IMG/VR virus record: IMGVR_UViG_3300013094_000078
Location: 1-49,997 of that record
Origin: a virus
Length of the DNA stretch: 49,997 nt
Reading direction: 5' to 3' (one strand)
In this document: piece by piece, positions 21,905-30,458 of the stretch
Layout: the number at the start of each line of letters is the position of its first letter
How positions within the stretch are numbered: position 1 is the stretch's first letter
Notes under the pieces: model-generated
What the model was told of the DNA's origin: nothing
Database searches by the model: none
Seen by the model: only the letters and a program-made list of their open reading frames with translations
Made by a program: the position numbers and the translations under genes

Positions 21905-22155
21905 TGAAAGAACTTGATTTAAAAGACGATTGGCAGTATAATAATGAAGAAGAGGCAGAAATGGGCCAGCTTCATGCTATTCACAATAACTTAAATGCTG
22001 TAGCAGGTGTACGCCGTAAGTTGCAAGAACAGGCGGCTAAACCAAGTGCAGAAGAGTGTGAAGAGTGCGGGGATGAAATCCCAGAAGCTAGACGCAAAGC
22101 TGTACCAGGTTGCCAACTTTGCGTGTTCTGTCAAGAAAAACTTGAACGTAGATAA
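21904..22155 (+). CDS. TraR/DksA-type zinc finger protein
   Basis: An 83-residue protein: a helical N-terminal part (residues 1-45, QLHAIHNNLNAVAGVRRKLQE) and a C-terminal four-Cys zinc finger, CEECGDEIPEARRKAVPGC then CVFC. This is the short TraR form of the DksA family, which binds in the secondary channel of RNA polymerase and changes promoter choice without ppGpp. In a phage it could redirect host transcription early, and its place in the strongest early operon fits that. Confidence 0.8.
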   Translation: MKELDLKDDWQYNNEEEAEMGQLHAIHNNLNAVAGVRRKLQEQAAKPSAEECEECGDEIPEARRKAVPGCQLCVFCQEKLERR

Positions 22156-22164
22156 AGGAAACAA

Positions 22165-22260
22165 ATGGATAAAGATCTTTATAAACTTTTAACCGAATGT
22201 TCAGGCAAGTCTCTTTGGGCTCGAGTAAGACCGAGAGATTCCAAAGGTAGATTTATTTAA
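22165..22260 (+). CDS. Small basic protein, 31 aa
   Basis: An ORF from ATG 22165: MDKDLYKLLTECSGKSLWAR, ending RPRDSKGRFI. AAAGGAAA precedes the ATG. The RDSKGRF end is a motif often seen in tiny phage proteins, so I think it is translated. It fills the gap between the zinc finger gene and clpP in the same operon. Confidence 0.5.
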   Translation: MDKDLYKLLTECSGKSLWARVRPRDSKGRFI

Positions 22261-22272
22261 TAAAGGAAAATT

Positions 22273-22893
22273 ATGCCAAATTTAGTGCCAGTAGTAGTAG
22301 AACGTACATCAGACGGTGAACGTAGTTATGATCTATACAGTCGTTTGCTTAAAGACCGTATTGTAATGTTAGACACTGATGTTAGTGAACATTCAGCTAG
22401 TTTAATTGTGGCACAATTGCTGTTCTTAGAAGCAGAAAATTCAGATAAAGATATCTTGCTGTACATTAACAGTCCGGGCGGTAGTGTAACAGCAGGCTTG
22501 GCAATCTATGACACCATGCAGTTTATCAAGCCAGATGTAAGTACTATTGTAGTTGGACAAGCATGTAGTATGGGTAGCTTTCTAGCTAATGCAGGTGCGC
22601 CTGGTAAGCGATTTGTCTTGCCAGAAAGCCGTACAATGATTCACCGTGTGAGTTCAGGTACTCCCGGTACACGAGGTTCAGTACATGTACAAGAACTACA
22701 GTTTGAAGATGCTGTGCGTAGCATGGAAGAAAGCAAGCGTTTAAATGAACGCCTAACTCAACTATATGTGCGTCACAACACTGCTGGCAAGGGCTATGAT
22801 GAGCTGTTTGAAACTATGAAGTTTGATACATTCCTATCTGCAGAAGAAGCTGTTGCCTATGGTCTAGCAGATGAAATTATCACTAAACGATAA
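22273..22893 (+). CDS. clpP: ClpP-like protease subunit
   Basis: A 206-residue protein with the full ClpP triad: S99 in [15 protein letters not shown]124 in [10 protein letters not shown] and D185 in [18 protein letters not shown]. ClpP forms two stacked heptameric rings and degrades proteins delivered by ClpX or ClpA. The stretch between H124 and D185 is about 12 residues longer than in E. coli, so the handle region differs. No ClpX/ClpA gene is in the window, so it would have to use a host unfoldase. AAAGGAAA precedes the start, and it overlaps the radical SAM gene by 23 bases. Together with the tmRNA it could degrade tagged products. Confidence 0.92.
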   Translation: MPNLVPVVVERTSDGERSYDLYSRLLKDRIVMLDTDVSEHSASLIVAQLLFLEAENSDKDILLYINSPGGSVTAGLAIYDTMQFIKPDVSTIVVGQACSMGSFLANAGAPGKRFVLPESRTMIHRVSSGTPGTRGSVHVQELQFEDAVRSMEESKRLNERLTQLYVRHNTAGKGYDELFETMKFDTFLSAEEAVAYGLADEIITKR

Positions 22894-24196
22894 CTTCTGT
22901 AGTAGTCCTTGGTTCCATATTAGAATCAATCCTAGCGGTGATTATATGCCCTGCCGCTGGGATTTTTCAATGACCACATCACCACATAATATCAGAAATA
23001 CCAGTATATTAGAATATATGAACTCTGATATTATGCGTAAATTACGATTAGATTTATTAGAAGGACAGGTCACCGCAACTTGCGTAAGTTGCAAGAATGA
23101 AGACCAGTACAATAAAGTCAGCGGGCGTCAACGTCAACTACTAAAAAGTGCAATTAATATCCAAGAGTTTGACAAGACATTTTGTGCTAGTCCGCATTGG
23201 GCACAATTTGAACACTCATACAATAACCAGGGCCACACAGACAGCATGCCGGTCGATTTACAAATTGATCTTGGTAATACCTGTAATAGTAGTTGCATTA
23301 TGTGTATGCCAATGTATAGCAGTAGACTTGCTGTTGACTATGTTAAATTACAAAAAATAGAACCTGCATTGTTTAATTTACCTGCACTAACAGGCAATTG
23401 GACCGATGACCCAACTTTAGTAGACAAGTTTATCAATGAGTTAGCTGAAATCCCAAATATTAGATACATACATTTCTTGGGCGGCGAAACCTTGTATCTT
23501 AAAAGTTTCTACGATATCTGTAACCGTTTAATAGATATGGGATTAGCCAAAGATATCAGCATAGGGACTACTACTAACTGCACAGTCTACACACCAGAAT
23601 TAGAACAGGTGTTAAAAGCATTTAAACATGCTCACCTAGGATTAAGTATAGAAAGTTTACATTCTATTAATGATTATGTACGTTGGCCTAGCAATATTGC
23701 TACTGTTAAAAAAAATATTGAAAAGTTTGTTAATCTTAGAAATACCATGGACCTACAATTGTCCTTGCGTATCACTCCTAGCAATCTATCTGTGTTTTAT
23801 ATAGATACATTATTTGAATTTATGATTGAGAATTCAATCATAGCTGAAAGTTGTAATCTGTTAACTAGTCCTAGTTGCTTGAGAATAGAACTGTTACCAA
23901 AAGATATATTAAATACTATTTTATCTAGATTAAATGAAATTATAAAAAAATATAATATATCGGACTCCAGTGACTCGCTGGTTAATAGAAGAAATGAAAA
24001 TATTCGAGAGCAAGTCATTGATAAAGTTATTATTGAATACAGAGACACTTTGCAGAATCTACAGATTCCAGATAATGTAGAGCAAGAACGCCATAACCTT
24101 GTTAGATTTTTAAAAGCATTCGAAAGTTTACGCAATAACAGCATATTGGATTATCTACCAGAATATGAAGAATTTCTTAGAAGCTACGGCTACTAA
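22871..24196 (+). CDS. Radical SAM enzyme with N-terminal SPASM/twitch-like Cys region
   Basis: A 441-residue protein. The N-terminus has Cys groups of the auxiliary cluster type ([23 protein letters not shown], then CVSC at about 72-75). The radical SAM core follows with CNSSCIMC (C138, C142, C145), GGETLY and the barrel. Proteins with this layout modify peptides or proteins by radical chemistry. The order, auxiliary region first, is seen in phage-encoded twitch radical SAM proteins. The start lies inside clpP, and the gene overlaps the small beta-rich protein gene by 32 bases, so the two are likely partners. Substrate unknown. Confidence 0.85.
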   Translation: MKLSLNDNFCSSPWFHIRINPSGDYMPCRWDFSMTTSPHNIRNTSILEYMNSDIMRKLRLDLLEGQVTATCVSCKNEDQYNKVSGRQRQLLKSAINIQEFDKTFCASPHWAQFEHSYNNQGHTDSMPVDLQIDLGNTCNSSCIMCMPMYSSRLAVDYVKLQKIEPALFNLPALTGNWTDDPTLVDKFINELAEIPNIRYIHFLGGETLYLKSFYDICNRLIDMGLAKDISIGTTTNCTVYTPELEQVLKAFKHAHLGLSIESLHSINDYVRWPSNIATVKKNIEKFVNLRNTMDLQLSLRITPSNLSVFYIDTLFEFMIENSIIAESCNLLTSPSCLRIELLPKDILNTILSRLNEIIKKYNISDSSDSLVNRRNENIREQVIDKVIIEYRDTLQNLQIPDNVEQERHNLVRFLKAFESLRNNSILDYLPEYEEFLRSYGY

Positions 24197-24545
24197 ACCC
24201 ACTCTAAAGTTAGAAGTTGTCTTACGAGTTAAACCTGTAGGCAATGTTAAAGCACGGCTTCGAATCAATGATGCTACTTGGATAACTGAAGTTACTAAAG
24301 AAGAAACATTTATACATGAAATCGGTCTTACTATACCAGTGGATCTGCAGATACAAATTGATCGAAAACACCCTGAGGCGTTAGAAGTAAGTGTAGATAT
24401 TGATGGTCATGCTATATTGCCTATATATTACAAAAGTGCCGGAATATCGACATGTTACATAAACACCAATGATACTTGGAAATTAAATATACCTAACTTC
24501 TATAGTTGGTATCATGAAATTATAGGACAAGGATGGATTATTTAG
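24165..24545 (+). CDS. Beta-rich protein A of a three-member family
   Basis: A 126-residue beta-rich protein ending in TNDTWKLNIPNFYSWYHEII. The end matches those of the proteins at 26025 (NNTLRLIFTTPFALWHTQ) and 48126 (GRTELSFKTPIWMWWCEL): a polar turn, a strand, TP or IP, aromatics and Trp. This family looks like a carbohydrate-binding-type beta sandwich. It overlaps a radical SAM gene on each side (32 and 13 bases). It may be the substrate, the substrate adaptor, or a lectin-like virion protein. Confidence 0.6.
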   Translation: MKNFLEATATKPTLKLEVVLRVKPVGNVKARLRINDATWITEVTKEETFIHEIGLTIPVDLQIQIDRKHPEALEVSVDIDGHAILPIYYKSAGISTCYINTNDTWKLNIPNFYSWYHEIIGQGWII

Positions 24546-26059
24546 ATATTATTTTTTGTTCTATACCTTTTAGGGATTTAGATCAAGTTTATAGTGCTCC
24601 TGCTATATTAAAAGCGGTAGCAATATCTAATGGCTATACTTGTAAAACCAAGGACTTTGGGTTAGATCTATTAGAATTGTGCGGCAATAATACTGAACAG
24701 TTTGATCGCGTACAAAATTATTTTGCCAATGCTGATAATGTTTTAACAACAGAAGAACAATTAATATTAGATCAATTTTATCAAACAGTTATTAATTATT
24801 TTAAAACTAATCCTAGCAAATATATCGGCATTAGTATATTTTCTATATTTACACATAAAGCCACAGCCGAATTACTTAATTTAATTAAAGATAATAATAT
24901 AAATGCTAAGATTATTGTCGGTGGTAGGGGAGCCAAGGTTCCAATAAACATCACAGCCAATGCTATACTAAAACCAAAAGGACTAGAAAAAATATTAGAA
25001 TTTGGTAATTTATTAAAGAACAGAAAACTTGCAGACTATGTGGTGATCGGCGATGGTGAGGATGCTGTATTAGATATTCTTCAGGGTACTAGTATTAAAA
25101 CTAATTATAATTCTGACACTTTCAATTACCCATTACCTGATTATTCAGATTATGAATTCGATAAGTACCTTTGGAATGATGGCCAGGTTATGTTTCCTAT
25201 CACTGGTAGTAAAGGATGTGTGCGTGATTGTGATTTCTGCGATGTTAAATTTCAATTTGGTCGTTACAAATACCGTAGTGGTAGTAATATCGCCGACGAG
25301 ATGATCTACATAGCCGAAACATTAGGATTTCGTAAATTTCAATTCACTGATAGCTTAGTCAATGGTGGGTTGAAAATTTTAGAAGAATTCTGTACAATTA
25401 TTGCTGACTACAATGATAGAAACCCAGATAAAATAATAACTTGGAATGGACAATATATCTGTAGACCTGCTGATCAGATGCCAGAGAGATTATATCCATT
25501 AATGGCACGTGCAGGGGCACATGGACTAACTATCGGGGCAGAAAGTGGTAGCGATCATGTACTTGATGTTATGAATAAAAAGACAGATGTTGATGCGTTA
25601 TATTACGAATTATCTCAATTTCAAAAACATAATATTACATGCGTACTATTAACTTTTGTAGGACATTGGGCAGAAACGCATACTGATTTTGTTAAACATT
25701 GTCGTATGATAGTGAATATATTGCCTTATGTTAGATCAGGCACTATTTCGGCATTAAGTTTAGGATTTCCAGCGGCTATGCTTGAAGGTACTCCTGCTAT
25801 GAATCATGTCGCTGAAAAAACAATTCAGTTATCTGATTTTAATCGAGACTTTGTTTGGTTTTCTGAAACTAACCCTACTAATACATTTAAAGAAAGAATA
25901 TTACGCAGAATAATTTTACACAAATTAGCATCTAACTTACAAATTCCTATCATTGACGAATGGAATTTTCTTAACGTAGTAAATGTTATTGTTAAACAGC
26001 ATTCTGAGGAAATTAACAAATTTTATGAAAACTGCTCAAGAAACCCTAGATCAATTTGA
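24533..26059 (+). CDS. B12-binding-type radical SAM enzyme
   Basis: A 508-residue protein with an N-terminal Rossmann-like part of the B12-binding type (residues about 1-190, IGISIFSIFTHKATAELLNL, KIIVGGRGAK, YVVIGDGEDA) and a radical SAM core with C229-VRD-C233-DF-C236, ITGSKGCVRDCDFCD and TIGAESGSDHVLDVMNKKT. Such enzymes methylate or methylthiolate unactivated carbons, or rearrange rings. The usual DxHxxG cobalamin motif is not evident, so B12 use is open. It is flanked by two of the beta-rich proteins, overlapping both. Confidence 0.82.
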   Translation: MDYLDIIFCSIPFRDLDQVYSAPAILKAVAISNGYTCKTKDFGLDLLELCGNNTEQFDRVQNYFANADNVLTTEEQLILDQFYQTVINYFKTNPSKYIGISIFSIFTHKATAELLNLIKDNNINAKIIVGGRGAKVPINITANAILKPKGLEKILEFGNLLKNRKLADYVVIGDGEDAVLDILQGTSIKTNYNSDTFNYPLPDYSDYEFDKYLWNDGQVMFPITGSKGCVRDCDFCDVKFQFGRYKYRSGSNIADEMIYIAETLGFRKFQFTDSLVNGGLKILEEFCTIIADYNDRNPDKIITWNGQYICRPADQMPERLYPLMARAGAHGLTIGAESGSDHVLDVMNKKTDVDALYYELSQFQKHNITCVLLTFVGHWAETHTDFVKHCRMIVNILPYVRSGTISALSLGFPAAMLEGTPAMNHVAEKTIQLSDFNRDFVWFSETNPTNTFKERILRRIILHKLASNLQIPIIDEWNFLNVVNVIVKQHSEEINKFYENCSRNPRSI

Positions 26060-26597
26060 TAAGTTCTTTGATGAGCTGATTGAATCTGATTCAATTGAAA
26101 TTCAGTTAATTGTATCGGCATTTTGTAGCCCAGGTCTACAAATTACAATAAATTCTAACATTGTATATGATAACATTTTATCGTCTGGGGTTCATACTAT
26201 CAATTTATCATATAAGACAGATCCTAAAATTGTATTAGACATATCAATGTATGGTAAAAGTCCAAAAGATACATTGGTCCAAAATAATCAAATTATCCAA
26301 GATAAATTTATAACCATCGATGGATTAACAATTAATAATTTTGATTTATTTAATGATTCCGACTTATTTTATAATAAATTCCTATATATTAATAATCAAG
26401 GAATAGAAGAACAAGTTAAAGCGGGTTTCTGGGGAAATAATACATTACGTCTAATTTTTACAACCCCTTTTGCGTTATGGCACACACAGAATTCTCATAA
26501 AAATACACATATATCAAACTCTTTACACTATAGAAATAATAGCTTAACTAATGAAGTATTTGAAGATCTAGTAAAAAATATTCAACTTTTAACATGA
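26025..26597 (+). CDS. Beta-rich protein B of a three-member family
   Basis: A 190-residue protein. After a helical start (residues 1-22) it shows alternating strands: IEIQLIVSAFCSPGLQITIN, then MYGKSPKDTLVQNNQIIQDK, then GFWGNNTLRLIFTTPFALWH. The middle motif (YGK..xDxLV.NNQ.I.D) is shared with the 48126 protein. ATG 26025 is preferred over the longer start at 25983, which overlaps the radical SAM gene by 77 bases. It ends the ClpP-radical SAM operon. The tail after residue 165 is Asn/His-rich. Confidence 0.6.
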   Translation: MKTAQETLDQFDKFFDELIESDSIEIQLIVSAFCSPGLQITINSNIVYDNILSSGVHTINLSYKTDPKIVLDISMYGKSPKDTLVQNNQIIQDKFITIDGLTINNFDLFNDSDLFYNKFLYINNQGIEEQVKAGFWGNNTLRLIFTTPFALWHTQNSHKNTHISNSLHYRNNSLTNEVFEDLVKNIQLLT

Positions 26598-26603
26598 TTT
26601 TGG

Positions 26604-26632
26604 TTGACATTTTGGTTTTCTGAGTGTATAAT
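26604..26632 (+). promoter_or_regulatory. Sigma70-like early promoter
   Basis: TTGACA (26604-26609), 17-base spacer with TTTTGG and TGAGTG, TATAAT (26627-26632). CAGGAG precedes ATG 26666. Confidence 0.9.
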
Positions 26633-26665
26633 GTTACACATACACTAACAACACAGGAGCAATAA

Positions 26666-26986
26666 ATGGACATTCAAGCTATTAAGAACGAAGCACAAAC
26701 AGCCGCAATTACAGCAGAACAAGCATTTATTGCCCAACATGGTGAAATGGCCTACTGTGGTTTTGCTTGGGTAGATGTGTTTGTAGCTCGTACTAATTCA
26801 AAAGAAGCTAAAGCACTAGCTGAAATGGGTTTTAAGAAAAGCTATCGTCCAAAAACAATGAACTTGTGGAACTGTGGTAGCTACAATGGTCAAAGTATGG
26901 ACGTTAAAGAAGCTGGTGCACGTGCTTATGCAGATGTACTAGCAAAACATGGTTTCCGTGCTTATATGGGTTCACGTGCTGATTAA
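26666..26986 (+). CDS. Phage protein of unknown function, 106 aa
   Basis: Starts MDIQAIKNEAQTAAITAEQA and has FAWVDVFVARTNSKEAKALA, LAEMGFKKSYRPKTMNLWNC and an end AYADVLAKHGFRAYMGSRAD. The alternating helix/strand pattern resembles small alpha/beta proteins of phages that lack a known function. It has the best kind of early promoter and a good ribosome site, so it should be abundant early. Confidence 0.7.
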   Translation: MDIQAIKNEAQTAAITAEQAFIAQHGEMAYCGFAWVDVFVARTNSKEAKALAEMGFKKSYRPKTMNLWNCGSYNGQSMDVKEAGARAYADVLAKHGFRAYMGSRAD

Positions 26987-27013
26987 TTTTTCAACAACCA
27001 GAAAGGAAGTAAT

Positions 27014-27325
27014 ATGTTTAAAGTAACAGGTATTTCAACGTTTCAAGGTAAGACTAAAGTACGTTTTGCTAATGATCTTGTTAGCCGTGTTAAGATCTTA
27101 GTTAAGAGTGGCCACGAGGATATCAACTTGATTGAACTTCCAAATGAGCTGTCTAAATTAGATTGTATTAAACATCTAAAGTCAACCGACTTGTACTCTA
27201 ATCCTAGGTTTGCTGTTGCCATTGATGCCGCTGAGGAAAAGTATACAGATCTAGGCACTGTGAAGGTTTCTAAATCTGAATTAAGTTTAGACGCAATCAA
27301 AGCTCGAGCAGGTATTACTGCCTAA
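27014..27325 (+). CDS. Phage protein of unknown function, 103 aa
   Basis: Starts MFKVTGISTFQGKTKVRFAN and ends SLDAIKARAGITA. GAAAGGAAG precedes the ATG. The first 45 residues look like a beta hairpin unit, the last 30 like a helix with K/D alternation. It follows the 106-residue gene by 27 bases and probably shares its transcript. No family is recognised. Confidence 0.65.
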   Translation: MFKVTGISTFQGKTKVRFANDLVSRVKILVKSGHEDINLIELPNELSKLDCIKHLKSTDLYSNPRFAVAIDAAEEKYTDLGTVKVSKSELSLDAIKARAGITA

Positions 27326-27386
27326 GGTGTAAATACTGGTATAGCGATCCCGATTATATCCCGACCGCTACTATGGAGGATATGTT

Positions 27387-27767
27387 ATGAGGATCGCTAT
27401 ACTTGCACTATTAGTGTCATTGTCTGCCATTGCAGACGAACCAAAAGAAATGTACATGCCAAATGACAGTGGCGGCTACATTGTATTAACCCTAGAAGAT
27501 TGTCAAGTTAAAACTTCTGATTATCCATATAGGGCCTATGCCACAGAGTCAGAGCCGGGGCCTGCACTACATGAAGGTTGCTGGACTAGATTTACCGATC
27601 CAGAGTATGATAAGTTTGCTGAAAGTATGGTCAGTACCTATTGGGGTCCGGGCTTGATGGCTAGTTTTAGACAGAGATTGTTTAGTCCAAATAAGGCACG
27701 TTGGACCGATGATAAGAGCCCAATGACTATACGTGCACCAGAAGTAGTAGTAAAACCCAATACTTAG
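27387..27767 (+). CDS. Secreted protein of unknown function, 126 aa
   Basis: A signal peptide, MRIAILALLVSLSAIA, is followed by DEPKEMYMPNDSGGYIVLTL and a mature part with Cys pair (about residues 34 and 59), so it is likely periplasmic with a disulfide. The end is APEVVVKPNT. GGAGGA precedes the start, and TGTAAATA at 27328-27335 could be a weak late octamer. The stop lies about 20 bases before the tmRNA. Family not recognised. Confidence 0.65.
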   Translation: MRIAILALLVSLSAIADEPKEMYMPNDSGGYIVLTLEDCQVKTSDYPYRAYATESEPGPALHEGCWTRFTDPEYDKFAESMVSTYWGPGLMASFRQRLFSPNKARWTDDKSPMTIRAPEVVVKPNT

Positions 27768-27789
27768 ATAAGTAAAGTATTAAAGAAAA

Positions 27790-28162
27790 CGACGTAAACC
27801 ATAAAGTAAGGCATGTTGGACGGCGGTTCGATTCCGCCCAGGTCCACCAAAAGCACACTTTTGCCGTAGCCAAGCCGAGGGAGATATCCTTCATAAAAGA
27901 ACTGGAATAGAAAAATTTTGCCGGACCAGTTTAAGTGTGCTTTTGATGGGCCTGACCAGGTTTCGACAGCGTGAGATAGGATAATGGCGTCCGACAAGAA
28001 AGTCGTAAAAATCAAACTCAAGTAAATGCAAAAGCAAATACTAAAGACGTAGTTAAAGTATCTATGGGTCGTGGCTTCCGCTTCGCTCGTGGTACTGAAG
28101 CTGTAGCAGCCTAAGAAACTGCAACGTCCGGGGCAACTATGCCTTGTTACCCAAACTAGTGG
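27790..28162 (+). ncRNA. ssrA: Circularly permuted (two-piece) tmRNA
   Basis: The acceptor piece comes first. It has T arm GGCGG-TTCGATT-CCGCC (822-838 of 27xxx), acceptor strand CAGGTCC and encoded ACCA ending at 27849. The coding piece starts GGGCCTG at 27948, pairs with that strand and gives the G3-U70-type pair for alanylation; TTTCGACAG follows. GTTGGAC (27815-27821) pairs with GTCCGAC (27989-27995) as helix 2. The linker between the pieces closes as AAAAGCACACTT/AAGTGTGCTTTT. The tag frame begins at resume codon GCA 28028 and stops at TAA 28112, 28 codons starting AKANTKDVVK and ending FARGTEAVAA. tmRNA rescues stalled ribosomes and marks proteins for ClpXP. The exact 5' end is not fixed. 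Confidence 0.92.
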
Positions 28163-28187
28163 AACCCACTTCGGTGGGTTTCTTTTT
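28163..28187 (+). terminator. Terminator after tmRNA
   Basis: AACCCAC/GTGGGTT with a TTCG tetraloop followed by TCTTTTT. The next promoter begins three bases later. Confidence 0.9.
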
Positions 28188-28189
28188 GG

Positions 28190-28218
28190 TTGACTTATTA
28201 ATAAGTTGAGTGTATAAT
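28190..28218 (+). promoter_or_regulatory. Sigma70-like early promoter
   Basis: TTGACT (28190-28195), 17 bases ending TGAGTG, TATAAT (28213-28218). TTGGAG precedes the helicase start. Confidence 0.88.
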
Positions 28219-28247
28219 AAGGTTATTAACAATAAATTGGAGTGGGA

Positions 28248-30458
28248 ATGAAATATTATTGTGTAATGTATTGGTACACAACCAAACTCAATCGTACAGT
28301 ACATCAAGTCAAAAATGGATCAGCTAGACGTAAGGCTAATAGTGCCTACGAAGCTGCCGAAATTCGAATTAAAGAACAATTAACAGCAGCTAACAGTGCT
28401 GATCCTTACGAAATTCTTTGGGTAGAAGACGTTAGCGATATTTGTGAAACTGGCGAGAAACATGAAAGTTTGAGTAGGCTACGCCAATTGGAACAAAGTG
28501 TACTACATCCAAAACAAAAGCGTATGGGTATGTGGGTTCCTAGTGATAACACAGCCAGCGAATGGTTCTTTGATCCAAAACAAGAAAGCGTAGACAATGT
28601 AGTTAATGTTGGTAAACAACTTATCAACGAAGTTAGACACGGTGTCATGGCATTGGAAGACTTTCCTGCTTTTCCATATCAACAAACTATTGTCGATTGG
28701 GCTGTGGATCAATTTAAGACTAAAGATGATATTTTAGTTAATGCTATCATGCGAGCTGGTAAGTGTTTTATGACTTATGAAATTGCTCGAGCTATGAAAG
28801 CTAAAACAATTTTAGTAGTTACAGCCAAAGTAGGTGTTAACGATAGCTGGAGTGCGCTATTACCTAACGGTGAAGAAAGTCATGTTAACTACGCCAACTG
28901 GCAATATCACGATTACAAACGAGCTAAAACTCTAGCATTTACACAACCAGTAAATGTAGTGTTTGTCAGTTTACAATTTATCAACAAACATTTTGATAAT
29001 CCTAACAGCATGCTTAAAAGTATTTTTAAGACTGAATGGGATTTGGTAGCATTTGATGAACAGCATTATGCAACTACTACAGATAATACACAGCGTCTTT
29101 GGGATAAACTAAAGTTTGGTAAGAAACTTGAACTAAGTGGTACACCGTATAAGACAGTATTGAGTGGTCGCTATGCGCAAGACAGCATTTATAACTTTGA
29201 CTATGTTGAAGAACAGGTATTGCGTAAACAAGCCTTGTTGACTCCAGATACAATATTAGCCAAGGCATTTAAATATCGTGCAGATATTAACTATGCTATG
29301 ATTCATGTGTCAGATAAAGTCAAAGCACTGCTAGGCGAAGATGGATTTACAATTCCAAAATTGTTTGCAACCGAGCAAGGCCAATTTAAAAACACTATGG
29401 CTGTAAACGAGTTCTTAACTCATGTAGTTTCTGCATATAAAACTCCTCCTGCACGTTTTAACACGTTTGCAGACAAGTTAAGTCGACATGCCTTATGGGT
29501 ATTACCAGACGATGTTAGTGCGATTGGTGCAATGGAAAAAATGTTAAAGTCGCATCCATTCTTTGGCAAGCGTCGTATTATTAACGCTAGCGGTAAAGGT
29601 GTTAAGGACATTCAAACAGTTAAAGATTTAATCCAGCGCGACACTATCAAAAGCGGTGTTGGTACAATTACATTGACGTGTGGTCGTTTCTTAGAAGGTA
29701 CCAGTATCCCAGAATGGTGGAGTGTGCATCAAATGAACAACGACAAAAGTGCCGCAGACTATTTCCAAGGCAGCTTCCGTTGTAAGACTCCTTGGAAGGA
29801 CGGAGACAAACAGAGTGTAGTTGTATTCGATTACACTCCAGAACGTTTTGTCAGTGTAGTTTATCAGCACTGTGAACAAGTAAGTACAATTACAGGCATA
29901 CCTACACAACAGTTAATCACACAGTGGTTGGATGTCAGCGAAGTGTATGACTATACTGGGAATACTTGGAACATATTAACCGGCGAAGATATCAGTCAAC
30001 AATTCTTGAACGATATCAATAACTACATGGATCGTGTTAATAATGCTATTAACCGTGCAGGTATTACTGGTGAAATTGTTACACTATTGCAAGATCTTAA
30101 GAAAGATAGTAATCAAGTTAGTGCAACTAGTCAGTTAAATCAAAATGATGTGCTAACTGGTGCTAACAAGAAACGTATCAATCCCTTGCCAGGCACTAAA
30201 AAGAATCAGCCGACGGATCCTGTAGAAGACACAGTACAGCGTATACGTTACGCATTGAAGCAGGTTTATGAATTGATTAATATTGCTTGGTCAGAAGGCT
30301 GGGAAATCAAACGTATTGAAGATATTGTTAATAGTAACGACTTTGAATTAGTTAAAGAAATTACAGGTATTACTCCTAAAGAATGGTTTAAAATTTCGCC
30401 AGCAATCAATGTAACAAATATGAATCGTGCAATTGGGCAATATAATGCTTTACAATAA
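28248..30458 (+). CDS. SF2 helicase/translocase, restriction-subunit-like
   Basis: A 736-residue SF2 protein: Walker A-like MRAGKCF (K172), a DEAD-type box FDEQHYA (D270), motif III LSGTPYK, a second RecA-like domain with TLTCGRFLEGTSIPEW and motif VI YFQGSFRCKTPW. This arrangement resembles the motor subunits of type I and III restriction systems and Z1-like helicases. No nuclease domain is obvious. The N-terminal 160 residues are unknown and the tail (about 620-736) is Asn/Lys-rich. ATG 28248 is preferred; a GTG lies six bases upstream. It overlaps the methyltransferase-like gene, which itself overlaps an SPPY methyltransferase. Confidence 0.82.
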   Translation: MKYYCVMYWYTTKLNRTVHQVKNGSARRKANSAYEAAEIRIKEQLTAANSADPYEILWVEDVSDICETGEKHESLSRLRQLEQSVLHPKQKRMGMWVPSDNTASEWFFDPKQESVDNVVNVGKQLINEVRHGVMALEDFPAFPYQQTIVDWAVDQFKTKDDILVNAIMRAGKCFMTYEIARAMKAKTILVVTAKVGVNDSWSALLPNGEESHVNYANWQYHDYKRAKTLAFTQPVNVVFVSLQFINKHFDNPNSMLKSIFKTEWDLVAFDEQHYATTTDNTQRLWDKLKFGKKLELSGTPYKTVLSGRYAQDSIYNFDYVEEQVLRKQALLTPDTILAKAFKYRADINYAMIHVSDKVKALLGEDGFTIPKLFATEQGQFKNTMAVNEFLTHVVSAYKTPPARFNTFADKLSRHALWVLPDDVSAIGAMEKMLKSHPFFGKRRIINASGKGVKDIQTVKDLIQRDTIKSGVGTITLTCGRFLEGTSIPEWWSVHQMNNDKSAADYFQGSFRCKTPWKDGDKQSVVVFDYTPERFVSVVYQHCEQVSTITGIPTQQLITQWLDVSEVYDYTGNTWNILTGEDISQQFLNDINNYMDRVNNAINRAGITGEIVTLLQDLKKDSNQVSATSQLNQNDVLTGANKKRINPLPGTKKNQPTDPVEDTVQRIRYALKQVYELINIAWSEGWEIKRIEDIVNSNDFELVKEITGITPKEWFKISPAINVTNMNRAIGQYNALQ

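Noticed and set aside
27764-28021. Minus-strand ORF of 85 codons
   Set aside because: It runs antisense over the tmRNA halves and linker, which explain the sequence much better.
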